64,000 bases of DNA from NCBI GenBank assembly GCA_019925095.2, contig CM034405.1, positions 13,479,401-13,543,400 of the forward strand, in the 5' to 3' direction. Source of the stretch: Dendrolimus kikuchii (taxonomy: Eukaryota > Arthropoda > Insecta > Lepidoptera > Lasiocampidae). The notes beneath the pieces are model-generated. The model was not told the origin of the DNA. It saw only the letters and a list, made by a program, of their open reading frames with translations, and did not search any database. Made by a program: the position numbers and the translations under genes. Shown piece after piece: positions 1 through 10,541 of the stretch (its first letter is position 1; each line of letters starts with the position of its first letter).

Positions 1-1285
1 CTATTTAATTAATACAATTAATTTATTATCCTCAATTCCTGAATAACACTAAAGTTGTGTTCATTTGATACCATTATTTTTATAATAATATCAGGTTATA
101 AACAGGACAGGCTGGGTACTGAGTCCTGTATTTTTAGGATAAAAGACGGTATACTCGCCATTTATGTCGAAAGCGGATTATTGGTTTTCAAATATATCGA
201 TTAGCTGGTTTCATCACGACGTTTTCCTTCACTTTCTGTACGTGATCATACACATGAAAAAATTCGAACCCACGTCGATGGAACTATGCATTAGCCACTA
301 ACGGCCGGATCCAATATCTTATTATTAATTCACTTGCCCATCATCGTTTGAATTTTATTTTCACATTACTTCTATGCAGCTTATGTCAAATTTTAACCGA
401 TAGTTCTGATCGCCCTACACCTGTCATTTTTACATAGTCACTCCCACATTGGCAAAATCAACGCGCGCATAAAGCGTTGGAGCCATCGCCGACCAAGAAT
501 ATATAGATAGATAGTAAGGCCAATGGCCGGCCGGCAAGATATAGGAACCGGACCTAAGTTACCACGGTTTATTCTCGCCGCCCACTGACACGCTCTACCG
601 TTTCTTATATATTTCGGTGTCAGCCAACTGCAGGCAAATGCTGAACATGGTCTCTTCAAGTTTGCGCCACATATCTCGAATATCCTCTTCCCTTATTCAG
701 CGCTTACCGGAAAACTTACCTATTTTGATATCATCCATACTCTATATGAATATTATACATGCTAAAGTAATTTATATTTGTTTATCTGTTACACATTCAC
801 GGAAAAACCACGGTATAGATTTTGCTGTTTGGTTTATTTATTTATTTTGTTATTGTTGAGGCATAGTAGACACGCTGACTGCTCCACTGTGATGGAAAAT
901 GGTTACCGTCGCCTATGGAGATTGGCAACATCAGAGGTCCTGCCAATGTGCTGCCGGTCTTGAAGGGAAAACTGGAACCTGACCACTGATGTCGGAACAC
1001 AACTCAAAATTGTTATGACGGCATACTCTAGACCAGGGATGATAGCCATCTAGATGGGCAAATACGCTACCACCTGGCTGTGGGTTGTTTTGTCGCCTTT
1101 TACGACGGAGGAATTAGTATTCTTTTTCCGTTCCTGCACGGACATGTGTGTTCTTAATATCGAGAATGGACATAGCATTCATTTTATATATAGTATAACC
1201 TGTGTTGCTTGCTTGGTCTCAATAAACTAAGGTTTTTTGGGGTTTAAAACGCTGGTTGATTAGTAGAAATAATGTTTGCGTACAG
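1..1285 (+). other. Pellino intron (5' side) with repeats
   Basis: This is upstream intronic sequence of the Pellino gene, because the first coding exon seen here opens with an AG acceptor at 1284-1285 and in the middle of the protein. It holds a degenerate copy of the short MITE ending TATAGGAACCGG (about 376-555) and a copy of the roughly 300-bp interspersed repeat (862-1135). I see no further coding exon in it. Confidence 0.6.
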
Positions 1286-4200
1286 ACGAAACGCGATTTA
1301 GAAGCGTTAGTTGACGAGTTGAACGCCGGCCGGCCGCAGTGCCCCGTTGGTTTGAATACGCTGGTGATACCGCGCAAGCTGTCAACTGCACATCAGGATC
1401 TCAACCAGCCCTACGTTTATCTCAATTGCGGACACGTGCAAGGTAAACATTATACATTTTTATATACAACATTAAAAAAAATAAGTTTTAGAATATTTTT
1501 CTTAGAATATGTATCTAGTTTTGTATGCGAAAACTGTAGAATGAGTTTATTGTTATTTGAGAAATATGTCATGTTATAAAACCCGATAATAGTTTTGTAA
1601 CAATCAAATCGAATCAAATCAAATTTCTTTGTTCAAAACATGGTTAAACAGTTAGCATATATGTTATAGTGTACACATGTTTTGCTCACATAGGAGCATA
1701 TAAATATTAATAATAAATTTTATTAAATTATATAATGTTAAATGAAACATTACTGTCAAAAAGTAATAATAATAATAACATTCATAAGTCAAGGAAGGTA
1801 TTTATTTACAACTAGCGGACCCGGCAGACTTCGTTCTGTCAAAAAGATTTAGAATGTGGCAGTTTTTTATTCCTATCTATTTTATAGGCAAAAAATTCTC
1901 CTGAACAGAACCGTCACCCTGGTGATAGGGCGGTGTGTGGGGTTCAGCTCGGGTGACCAAAGTATCTTCGCTTGCACGAACTTTGGCCACCCTTCTGGGA
2001 CCCATTAAAAAACCCCGACTGGGATGTCTCCCAGAGGGCTCCAAACTAAGAGGCGAACTTAGGGTTCAAACCTGATTGGAAAATAATCTAAAGGGACAGT
2101 GGGAACCTAAAGGTGACAAATATTTAAAAAGTGGGTGGCTCGCTCGGATAGTGGAGATTAAATTTTCAACTTCTTTTTAATTTGATATGACTTGGAGTCA
2201 AGTCCTTTAAGCCATACCAATGTTGTATGTGTGTAAAGTTTTCATTTTCGGATATTTATTATTTTATTCGGTGTTCATCTCATTTACATAATATTAGTAT
2301 GTATTTAAATAACTTTGCACAGATAGGGATATTAAATTAATAATTGAAAATAATAAAACACTTTTGGTAACGCGGTTTGTGTTTGACTGATGTAATGACG
2401 TGAAAACTGATGCATTTTATGACGCGTGCCGAAACTAAAGCAAAAGAAATAATATCGCGAAGCCGACCAAATTTAATAGTCACAAAATGTAAGAGCTATA
2501 GATCATTAGTACTGATTTTCAATTTGGTCGGCTTCGCGATATTATTTCTTTTGTTTTAGTTTCGGCACGCGACATTAGATCCTCCAACGCGCACACGCAC
2601 ACTGTTTTGATAGATATGATTGAATTTGAACTTTGTGCAGCGGTAATAAAGTGCAAATTGACTCTTTAGCGTTAGGAACACACCTACATTGCTTAGACAA
2701 CAGTGAAAGCTTGTAATTTAATATGAACTTTATTTAATAGCAATAAAGTTCAAATTGACTCTACATTTTAGTTAGAAAACGTTTGTATGGGAAAAAGAAA
2801 AGGGCTGTTTTTAGGGTTTTCTCGGCAATTATTCGAATTTTTCTCGCCTTAATAAAAACCATTCTCGGACTTCACCGAACATTTAAAAAAAGAATTGGTC
2901 AAATTGGTCCAGGCGTTGTTGAGTTATGCGCTTACCAACACATTTTGCGATGCATTTTTATATACATAGATTGAGCAATTCGTCCACCGAGTAAAATATT
3001 CTATTTAAGAGCCATTTTTTTAACTGAGTTTTAAATTTATTTATCCTAAACTCTTTTATGTGGATTGGAATTTTACTGTAGATTTGAATGCACATGTTAT
3101 AACAGTTTCTGATCAAATTTTCAAATCTTTCAATCTTCAAATGAGACATTTTTCATCATTTTACAAAACGACTTGCGGCGTTCTAATATTATCTGTGTAT
3201 AAGAAGTAGTCGGTCACGCGGAAGGACCGCGTCAGGAACTCCTGCATCCGCGGCAGTCTCCATGTCTGTGATATATCAGACAAACTACAAGCTTTACGGT
3301 AAACGGTTAGTTACGTGGGGAATAAATGTCTAGCCATGCCACCTCCGCCAGGTCTTGGTCGAAGGGGTAGGCCTAAGAAATGCTGGCTTGACGCTGTAAA
3401 GGATGACACGCGTAATGGTCTCAATACGAAGGATGCCGAAGACCGCTCGAAGTGGAGAAGAGAAAGTAAGAAAGCGGACCTTGGACTTCAAAGCGAATGC
3501 TCTGAACTCAACCGGGATTAACAATAGGATGAATATGATGAGGAATTAGTAACGTCATAACGCAGCAATATAAATTCAAAGAGTGATTGGTATAATGTTA
3601 GTATGATAATAAGAAGTATCTATACAGTATTATAGAAGAAAGAATGAATAAACAGATATACAATGCAAAAGTGGATGGATGCAGAAGTCGTGGAAGGCTA
3701 CTAGCAGAAGGTGATGTCAGGAGCCTTAAGAACAGACGAGCGTGCATGACAAGAGTTATGAATGTCAAAGAAGCAAGTGAGGTGTGTAAGAATAAGCCTA
3801 AATGGCGCTCTGTTGTTCGTGCCTACCCCGCAAGGGAACTGGCGTGAAGTTATGTATGTATGTATGTATACAGTATTATAAACAAAAATTAACTATACAA
3901 AAAATACGTTTTTATACCGCACTTGTCAGGAATACAATGCACTATTTACTAACTATTTTCTAGTATTGATCTTTTCATAGGTAACTTATATCAATTTAAA
4001 ACCCAAATCAAAAAATGTTGTAATTTAGAATGATCCCAAGACTTGCAATTTTTAGAATAATGACAATTTTTTTGTAATACTTTCCTTTCTTATCTCTATT
4101 TTACTAGTAATTATGGTGACTTTTTTTTGTTTGTTTATTATTGACCTCATGTAAATTAAATAGACATTTTATGTAATTTTCGTTTAATTGTAATATTATT

Positions 4201-5445
4201 TTTTTAATTAAATGTTCAGGCCAATTTTAATTTTAATTACATAATTTATTTTGTAGTGGAAACTTGTTTGATATATGTATTAATTTTGTGTTTTATATTT
4301 AAGAATATTAATTGTTGTATGTTTCCCAAACAAATTAAATAAATATTGATTTGACTGTCAAGTATCCCATTTAAGACTTCAAGTAGATCTATGGTGTTCT
4401 AATGTTTTGTTAGGCGAGCACTCGTGGGGTCTGGAGGGCAGCGAGGCGGGCGTGCGCCGTTGCCCGATGTGCCTGTGCGCGGGACCCGTGGTACGCGTCT
4501 GCATGGGCATCGAGCCGGCCTTCTACGTGGACGCTGCGGCGCCCACATACGCGTTCAATCCGTGCGGGCACATGGCCTCCGAGAGGACAGTCAAGTTAGT
4601 ATTATATATACACTCACTTAGCATCCATATGTTTAGCATTCACTCACCTAGCATCCACCTTTTTAGCATCTCATTCACTTAGCATTCACTCACTTTACAT
4701 TCGCTTACTTAACATCCACTCTCTCTTTTGTGATCCACTTAACTGACATCCACCTTACATCCAAACAATTAGCATCTATTTATTTAGTATTTATTCAGTT
4801 GGCCTCCACTTCTTTAGTATTTGCTCTGTTGGCATCAATTCACTTGACATCCATCTAATTGTATCTACTCACTTGGCATTCACTCAATTGTAATCCACCT
4901 ACTTTGCATTTAAGTAATCACTTAGCACCTTATCCAATATCCATGTAGTATCTTCAAGACTCCAATATACACCACCACTACTAATAAAACCCATAGAATA
5001 ATTGTAATTCCTGTATTCCAATATATTCTCTTCATATTTAATTCCTCTTTGTTTGCTAGATTCATTAGTAGTGATTTATTATAATTTCACCTACATTTTT
5101 GTGAAAACTCGTTGATTTAGTGTTAGTAAACATGAAATCGAAATGAAAACGATACATAAACAATTTGGTCTGATTTTTTTATTTATAAATAATGACATTT
5201 GTTGAAAGCTTTAAGAGTTTTTTCTATATCAAAAGGAGACAAAATACCTTGTAAGTATTCTCTAGGAACGTACATACATTTTAGGGAATTTTTTTAAAGT
5301 AACCATTTTGTGTTACAGATATTGGGCGAGCGTCGACATCCCTCACGGCACGAACGGGTTCCACGCCATATGTCCGTTCTGCGCGTCCCCGCTCCAGGGC
5401 TCGCCGGGATACGTGCGCCTCATCTTCCAGGATAACCTTGACTGA
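1286..5445 (+). CDS. Pli: Pellino E3 ubiquitin ligase, C-terminal three exons
   Basis: Pellino proteins are RING-like E3 ubiquitin ligases that bind phosphorylated IRAK/Pelle kinases in Toll/IL-1 receptor signalling in the cytoplasm. Three exons join in phase: 1286-1442, 4414-4594 and 5319-5445 (TGA at 5443), giving the last 154 residues. Seen in the sequence: NAGRPQCPVGLNTLVIPRK, QPYVYLNCGHVQG, then RRCPMC, EPAFYVD, PTYAFNPCGHMASE, and finally IPHGTNGFHAICPFC with the C-terminus LIFQDNLD. The CGH, CPMC, CGH and CPFC clusters are the zinc-binding pairs of the Pellino RING-like domain, and the ending matches the family. The N-terminal FHA-like domain should lie left of the window. The middle exon is strikingly GC-rich against AT-rich introns. 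Acceptors are tacag, gttag and ttacag; donors are GTAAAC and GTTAGT. Confidence 0.95.
2423..2571. repeat. Foldback with 51-nt arms
   Basis: Arms 2423-2473 and 2521-2571 are reverse complements with one mismatch, which would be a G-U pair in RNA. The loop is 47 nt. It lies in a Pellino intron and begins with CGCGTGCCGAAACTAAAG. It could be a small foldback transposon or a transcribed hairpin. Confidence 0.85.
3308..3530 (+). mobile_element. Non-LTR retrotransposon ORF end (RTE-like)
   Basis: Reading plus strand, 3315-3518 encodes GLGRRGRPKKCWLDAVKDD, then KDAEDRSKWRRESKKADL, then a stop. This resembles the extreme C-terminus of RTE-type reverse transcriptase polyproteins (GRPKxxWxD...DRxKWRxxxxxADP). 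It is a 5'-truncated dead copy inside a Pellino intron. Confidence 0.65.
3644..3870 (+). mobile_element. Non-LTR retrotransposon 3' end with (TATG)n tail
   Basis: It encodes RACMTRVMNVKEASEVCKN followed by PKWRSVVRAYPARELA and a stop, then a GTATGTATGTAT tail. Copies of the same end recur at 32139-32215 (minus), 42100-42210 (plus) and 43738-43905 (minus), each next to a TATG/CATA microsatellite. The tetranucleotide tail fits a LINE that ends in a simple repeat rather than poly(A). Confidence 0.65.
4140..4345 (+). repeat. AT-rich LINE 3' end
   Basis: AT-rich tail containing TTGTATGTTTCCCAAACAAA and ending TTAAATAAAT. Reverse-orientation relatives lie at about 31245-31450 and 44693-44815, and share the track of AATATTAATTATTG and the GGAAACTTG block. 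Confidence 0.55.
4609..4930 (+). repeat. Degenerate about 16-17-bp tandem repeat
   Basis: Starting about 15 bp after a Pellino exon donor, a unit like CACTYACTTAGCATYCA repeats with many substitutions for about 320 bp. GCATCCA, GCATTCACTCA and similar blocks recur throughout. Confidence 0.7.
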
Positions 5446-5618
5446 ATCTCCAATCAGCACTACAGGTGAAGATATATTTTTCACTTCTCATATTCTGAAA
5501 TTACGCTTGGAGTTGCCTGATCATAGGGATGAAAACAGCACTTTTCCTCCCTGGGAACTATGCGAACTCTTATGTCCCGACTTTTTTTCAGCCACTGTTA
5601 AATCGCGGCATAAATTGT

Positions 5619-5624
5619 AATAAA
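5619..5624 (+). terminator. Pli: Candidate polyadenylation signal of Pellino
   Basis: AATAAA lies 174 bp after the Pellino stop codon. No transcript end is visible, so this is only the first canonical hexamer on the strand. Confidence 0.5.
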
Positions 5625-6954
5625 AAAATGTGAACAGTTTTGTAACGTCATTTTATACTTATAAGTTACTTTTCACTAAATTATTATTTGATTTACATAA
5701 ATTTGAGTTAAATATTTACTAGCAGTAACAAAAAACAATACTGGCTGGTAAAATGCCACAGAAAAAAATTACTTGACATTTCATATGTGATGTACGTGAT
5801 GACGTTTCATCAGATTTAGATATGGATTTACCACCTGATTTTATCAAATAAGTTGTTGTTTGTTTGACTAATCAGTTTTTATTTACTTTCCTCATATTCG
5901 AAATGAAAAGCAGAGTGTTAACCTCGGGTGAAAGGGCTATTTAGACACTCAAATTATTAGCCATCTCGTGCTTAAATACGTGACTTTCACCTCTTATGTA
6001 ACAATTTACTATTCATATGAATGGAGTATTTAAGTGAATGTTAAGGTAATTTGGATATGTAGAGAGAAATGAAAGGAGATTGATAAACATAATATTAGTT
6101 TTATTATTTTTGAATTTGTACGCCTAATAGGTAAATAACATGTGAATCTGTATATGTTCTAACATCTACAATATGTACCATGTTGTTAAGCAAATAAATA
6201 AATTGATTGGTTGATCAAATAAACGTGCATGTATAAAGAGATTAAAGAAAGTTGATGATGCGAAAGGAGTGTGCCAACATCGTAGGAGGTGGAGATCTAT
6301 CTTTAATATGAGTAACAGGCGTGATGATCACTTGAGGTGCGTTTTGACTGAGGGCCTATAGCGGTCGCCTTTGGAAAATCGTTTAGTAAAATTGACACAT
6401 CGCATCCTTAAAATACAGACTTAAATCAAAATTTTAAGTAATTTCATTTTTCTATCTAATACATAAAAATGAGGTATAAAATTGAAGAACTTGATATTTT
6501 TAATTAGGTCTGTATAATTCTAAGGCTGCGACATGTGTAGGTATACTGGTATGTGTAAGATAGAGCATAAAGTTCCACTTTATTTTGATATCTATTTTAT
6601 TTGTCATAAGATAAGAAGAATGTTAAGTAGAATTCGCCACAAAGGCAAGCAAAGAAATCTTAGTCCATACAGCCAATTCTGATGTATAAGTCTTTGTATA
6701 GTAGCAAAGTTGTATTGTAGGCTACAACTGACGCCATTCAGCAGAGTTCTTGTGAAAACTCGAAAGGCCACATTTGACTGTACAGTTCACATTTCTCACA
6801 AAAACACATAATTACTGCTCAAAAACTATCAATATCGTATAAATATCGTCCATTTTAGAATAATTTTTCATATTTTTAGAAAATATGACTGCACAACATA
6901 ACACCCACCCCTATTCAGTTCCTGACAAAAACTCAGAAGAATGTTAAACTGCAA

Positions 6955-7095
6955 GATTGATGGGTACAAATGTAAAGGTAAAACAAAAACAGATGGATGG
7001 ATTATGTGAAGGATGATATGATGATTTGTGATGTGACAGAGGATGTGTGTTAGAATAGAGGAGTGTGGAAGGAAAAGAGATATTGTGCCGATATC
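6955..7095 (+). mobile_element. RTE-like LINE C-terminal fragment
   Basis: Plus strand encodes GYKCKGKTKTRWMDYVKDDM followed by stop-interrupted residues ending KRYCAD, resembling the RTE C-terminal pattern KxKGRPKxRWxDxVKDDM. A related fragment lies in reverse at 29535-29672. It is decayed by stops. Confidence 0.55.
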
Positions 7096-7920
7096 AAATA
7101 ATTGGGAGACGGTGCATCAAAAGAGAGAAGAATCTGCGAAAACGGCCGCTTTAGGCCCTCGGGTCTTTCTTCAAAATCATTGTTTCTAAGACATATTATA
7201 ATTATTAATTTACTATTGTTACAGGTTCAAAGCTGCACCTGATGTGTATATAAAGTGATTTTAAACGGCTATCAAATTGTAAGGCGTCGCCCCCAATCGC
7301 ATTGGGACTGAGCCGACGAAGGGACACCGCTTGCGATATCTTATATACTTGGCTCATGGTGCGCCTCAATCCTTTGAGGATACATTCATGACCTTGCATA
7401 GTTACACAAGCTATTTCCTACAGACACTTGACTATCACTCTCAAGAGTCCTCAAAAGTCTAGTAACGTAATGAGTAATTTCTAAAGGGGCCCATTCTCTA
7501 TGCTGCATGGCAGTCCGCTGTGTAATGCAAGAAAGTAAACGTTATTGCAGCCTGCATTTTGTTCTGCACCATCGAGCAGAATGCCTCTTGATACTGCAAG
7601 CTCTGCCTACTATAGGACTGCACTGCAGGATAGTGAATGCTCCTCTACAATATTATAGAGCAAATAGTTATTATTATGAAAACAGTGTATTGTTGACTGT
7701 CATTTCTGTGAATTATAATCTTTTATAGCCGATTCCTATATCTTACTATACATTTATTTGCTATATTAGATACATGACACAAAATTCATAAAAGTAATGT
7801 AAATTTTCTACTAATGGTAAGATAAAAGAGTGAGGAGTAAGTACAGGAACTCGGCTTTAACCTACAATAAAGTATATTTGTTCATTCAATCATGAGTGCA
7901 AAGTTCCTTTTATTGCAAGT

Positions 7921-7970
7921 GTTAAATTTTAATACTTAGCACCTCACTATGCTAAGTATTAAAATTTAAC
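7921..7970. repeat. Perfect 21-bp hairpin
   Basis: Arm 7921-7941 (GTTAAATTTTAATACTTAGC plus A) is an exact reverse complement of 7950-7970, with an 8-nt loop CCTCACTA. No flanking gene is seen. Confidence 0.85.
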
Positions 7971-8317
7971 TTCTAAAAGACAAAAAAAAAACGAATTGTT
8001 TTGTTCTTATTAATGACTTACATTTTTCATCTCACTAATAACAATGCAATTTTAATTTGAAGCAAAAAAGATTTTTTATTATTTCAATAATATTGAAATA
8101 TTACTTCAAAATTAAAAGATTGTGTATGAAATAAAATTATATAGATTGAGTATCTGAATGTTGTGTGAAAATTCAAAAATGTCAAATTGCAGTGTTCAAA
8201 TTTAATACACTCTTTTCACTGAGTGAGCATAATATGACAAAAATACTTTTTCGATATAGTGAGGTGAAAACAGACGCGTTTTTTTAAAATCTAGAATAAC
8301 CTCAAGTAAAAACTAAT

Positions 8318-9032
8318 TTACATTGATCTAGCCACTGACTTCAAATGGGAAGAAAGCCAGTGTTGACTTCATACCGACAACATTTAAATTGATCTGAAGT
8401 CAGTACAACACTATAAAGTCTGACTGACTTCAGTATTCACGACTGTATATTTTAATGTCAATAGGCTTGTTCTTGCTCGGTCACTGAACGGAGTGATCCG
8501 TACTAGTACAATTTGTCAGATGTCCTAATTCAGTCTTTTAGTACAGTTTAGTACACTGAACGAATAAGAATTATATTTTGATTTTCCTTCATACTTTGCA
8601 GGCTTGGGACTGTCATTCTAATCAATACCCGTTTATTTTTTACATAAGTTATTTAGATATGAAAATATCTGTGATATTTTTTTCTTAATGCATTATATAA
8701 CATATTAAAATTTTATAGGTATTTGTCGGGTTATTTTGGAATCAGAATGTAACCAAATCTTTGCCGCTCGTTCAGTCAGAGTCGGCCGCGTTCTGTGTTT
8801 GTTGTGCGACAGTTCGTAGTATAGTACCAGTGACAAAGAATACATCGCGAATTCAGACTATTCTATACGATCACGAACGACGAAGTACTAAATGAACGAT
8901 GTCCTAAAACGGAGAAGGAATAGTTCGTTCAATTCAGTGTCGGGAATTTACTCCTTTTAGTACATAGTACATGTACTACACAAGCCTGAATATCAGCCCT
9001 CTCCTCAAATCAGTAGCTGGATCAATGTAAAT
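8318..9032. mobile_element. MITE with a second element nested inside
   Basis: The outer ends are inverted copies: AATTTACATTGATCTAGCCA at 8318 and, reversed, GATTTACATTGATCCAGCTA ending near 9032. Inside, 8463-8987 is bounded by AGGCTTGT and its complement ACAAGCCT and looks like a separate insertion. No transposase remains. Confidence 0.6.
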
Positions 9033-10160
9033 CAACTTCAATATACACATATTATGTTTCCCTTGTTACAACCTGCAGTGAAATAGGGACGGGAGTAAAT
9101 CGATTAAACAATATTTATTCGGCCATTGGCTTTGAGTGCAGCATTAACGATGTAAAAGCTGAATTAGGGTTATTGTGTGGGAGCCAGACTCGATTTGCTA
9201 AATAACAAGTATTAATTTCGTACAAAGTATGCGTAAAGCTCTGACCAAACTGAGGCGAATAGCACGCGGCACAAGGGTTGGTCGCGTCAATTTTGACATG
9301 TATTGTCTATGGTCGTGTTCAGATTGGCGCGAATAGTCGCAAGTAAATTTCGAAAATTATATTATTATTATTTCTATCTCGTTTTCCGTTCAATATGGAA
9401 CTATTTTTATAAAGAGTGAACGGAAATAAGATTTTATGCAACTGAAAACTGTTGAAAAACTAGGATTAATTTTGCGTGAGAGGTCACATCTATTATTATT
9501 ATATGAGAGGCTAAGCAAGTGAATAAATCGCTTTAAATCCGGACATTTGTCTCAGTTTGATCAGAGCTTAAAGTGATTAAACTACACCACAGACTATGCA
9601 CCAAATAACAGGATGAACGGAATCTCATTCCCTAACCGACAGGCATGAATCAGAATAACTGGTTTTTATTTGTATTTCATTGTATTGCTTTAGGTATTTG
9701 CACTTGAATGTGACAGCATTGTGTATTGACAGATTTATTGACGCAGTTATTTTCTGACATTTCTGTGGTGTATTTTGAAAATTGTACCAGCTTGTGATGC
9801 ATTAAGATTTTATTAAACTATTTCTACTTTATTTGAAGCGATATTTTGAATAATCGAATGTATTTACCGTTTAAAATGAAAGTATAAATATTTTACAAAG
9901 CAGTCTGTACCTCGCAAATGGGTTTGAGTTCTAAAAAAATAAAGATTTTGGTATGAAAATATTAGGTACCACATGACTTGGTATTTATGTTACCAAAACT
10001 GCATCTAGTATTTTATTATTACACTATGCATTGGTGTTATGAAGTAAATATTGATCAAGAATGAATGAAATGACCGGATGAACGAATTTTTCCGGTATAT
10101 GTATTGGGAACGCTACTACCCTCCGGTGAATAAGGCGGCACGCGTTTACGAACTACAATA
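9033..10160. other. Intergenic DNA, nothing recognised
   Basis: AT-rich, no open frame with splice context and no repeat shared with the rest of the window that I could see. Confidence 0.45.
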
Positions 10161-10541
10161 CAGGCTACGTTCCACAAGAGACTCACAACGACCTCGTTCA
10201 CGACCGTGATTTTTCCCGTTGCACTTGCTTGAGGGTGATACAATCATAAAATCTGGTGGAAGAGATTACGGAGCGTTGATGTCCTTAATGACGAAATACA
10301 CAAATGTCATAGGTTAATTTGAAAGTGGCGCTTTTTTCAATGTCAATCGATAGAGAGAATTAATGCTCTATGGTCAACGCCCACTTCGACGCAGCTCTTG
10401 ACATGGGTCGTTGTGAGCGCGGTGTAATCGAAATTAATGACGTCATTAGTGACGTTTTCGCTACGACCGTAACGACCGTGGTAGACACGTGGAAAGGCAG
10501 ATGGAGCATTTTGGGCGTTGTGAGATACTAAAGGAACGCCC
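10161..10541. mobile_element. hAT-like MITE, copy 1 (longest)
   Basis: First of six related elements. It begins CAGGCTACGTTCCAC and ends GGAACGCCC, which are inverted relatives. The interior shares ACGACCGTGATTTTTCCCGT and AATGACGTCATTAGTGACGT with other copies. This copy has about 130 bp of extra central sequence compared with the roughly 254-bp copies. Confidence 0.7.

Larger units (their letters stand above)
1443..4413 (+). other. Pellino intron filled with repeats
   Basis: This intron is about 3 kb long. It holds a GC-rich interspersed fragment (about 1880-2150), a long inverted repeat (2423-2571), two LINE ORF ends (3308-3530 and 3644-3870), and an AT-rich LINE 3' end (about 4140-4345). 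No exon is evident. Confidence 0.6.
5625..8317. other. Intergenic DNA, no gene seen
   Basis: AT-rich sequence downstream of Pellino. It contains a dead RTE-type LINE fragment (6955-7095), a MITE end (about 7728-7745) and a 21-bp hairpin (7921-7970). I see no splice-flanked coding stretch. Confidence 0.5.

Noticed and set aside
4609..4930. CRISPR-like array
   Set aside because: The units are short, degenerate and without unique spacers, and this is an animal nuclear genome; it is a minisatellite.
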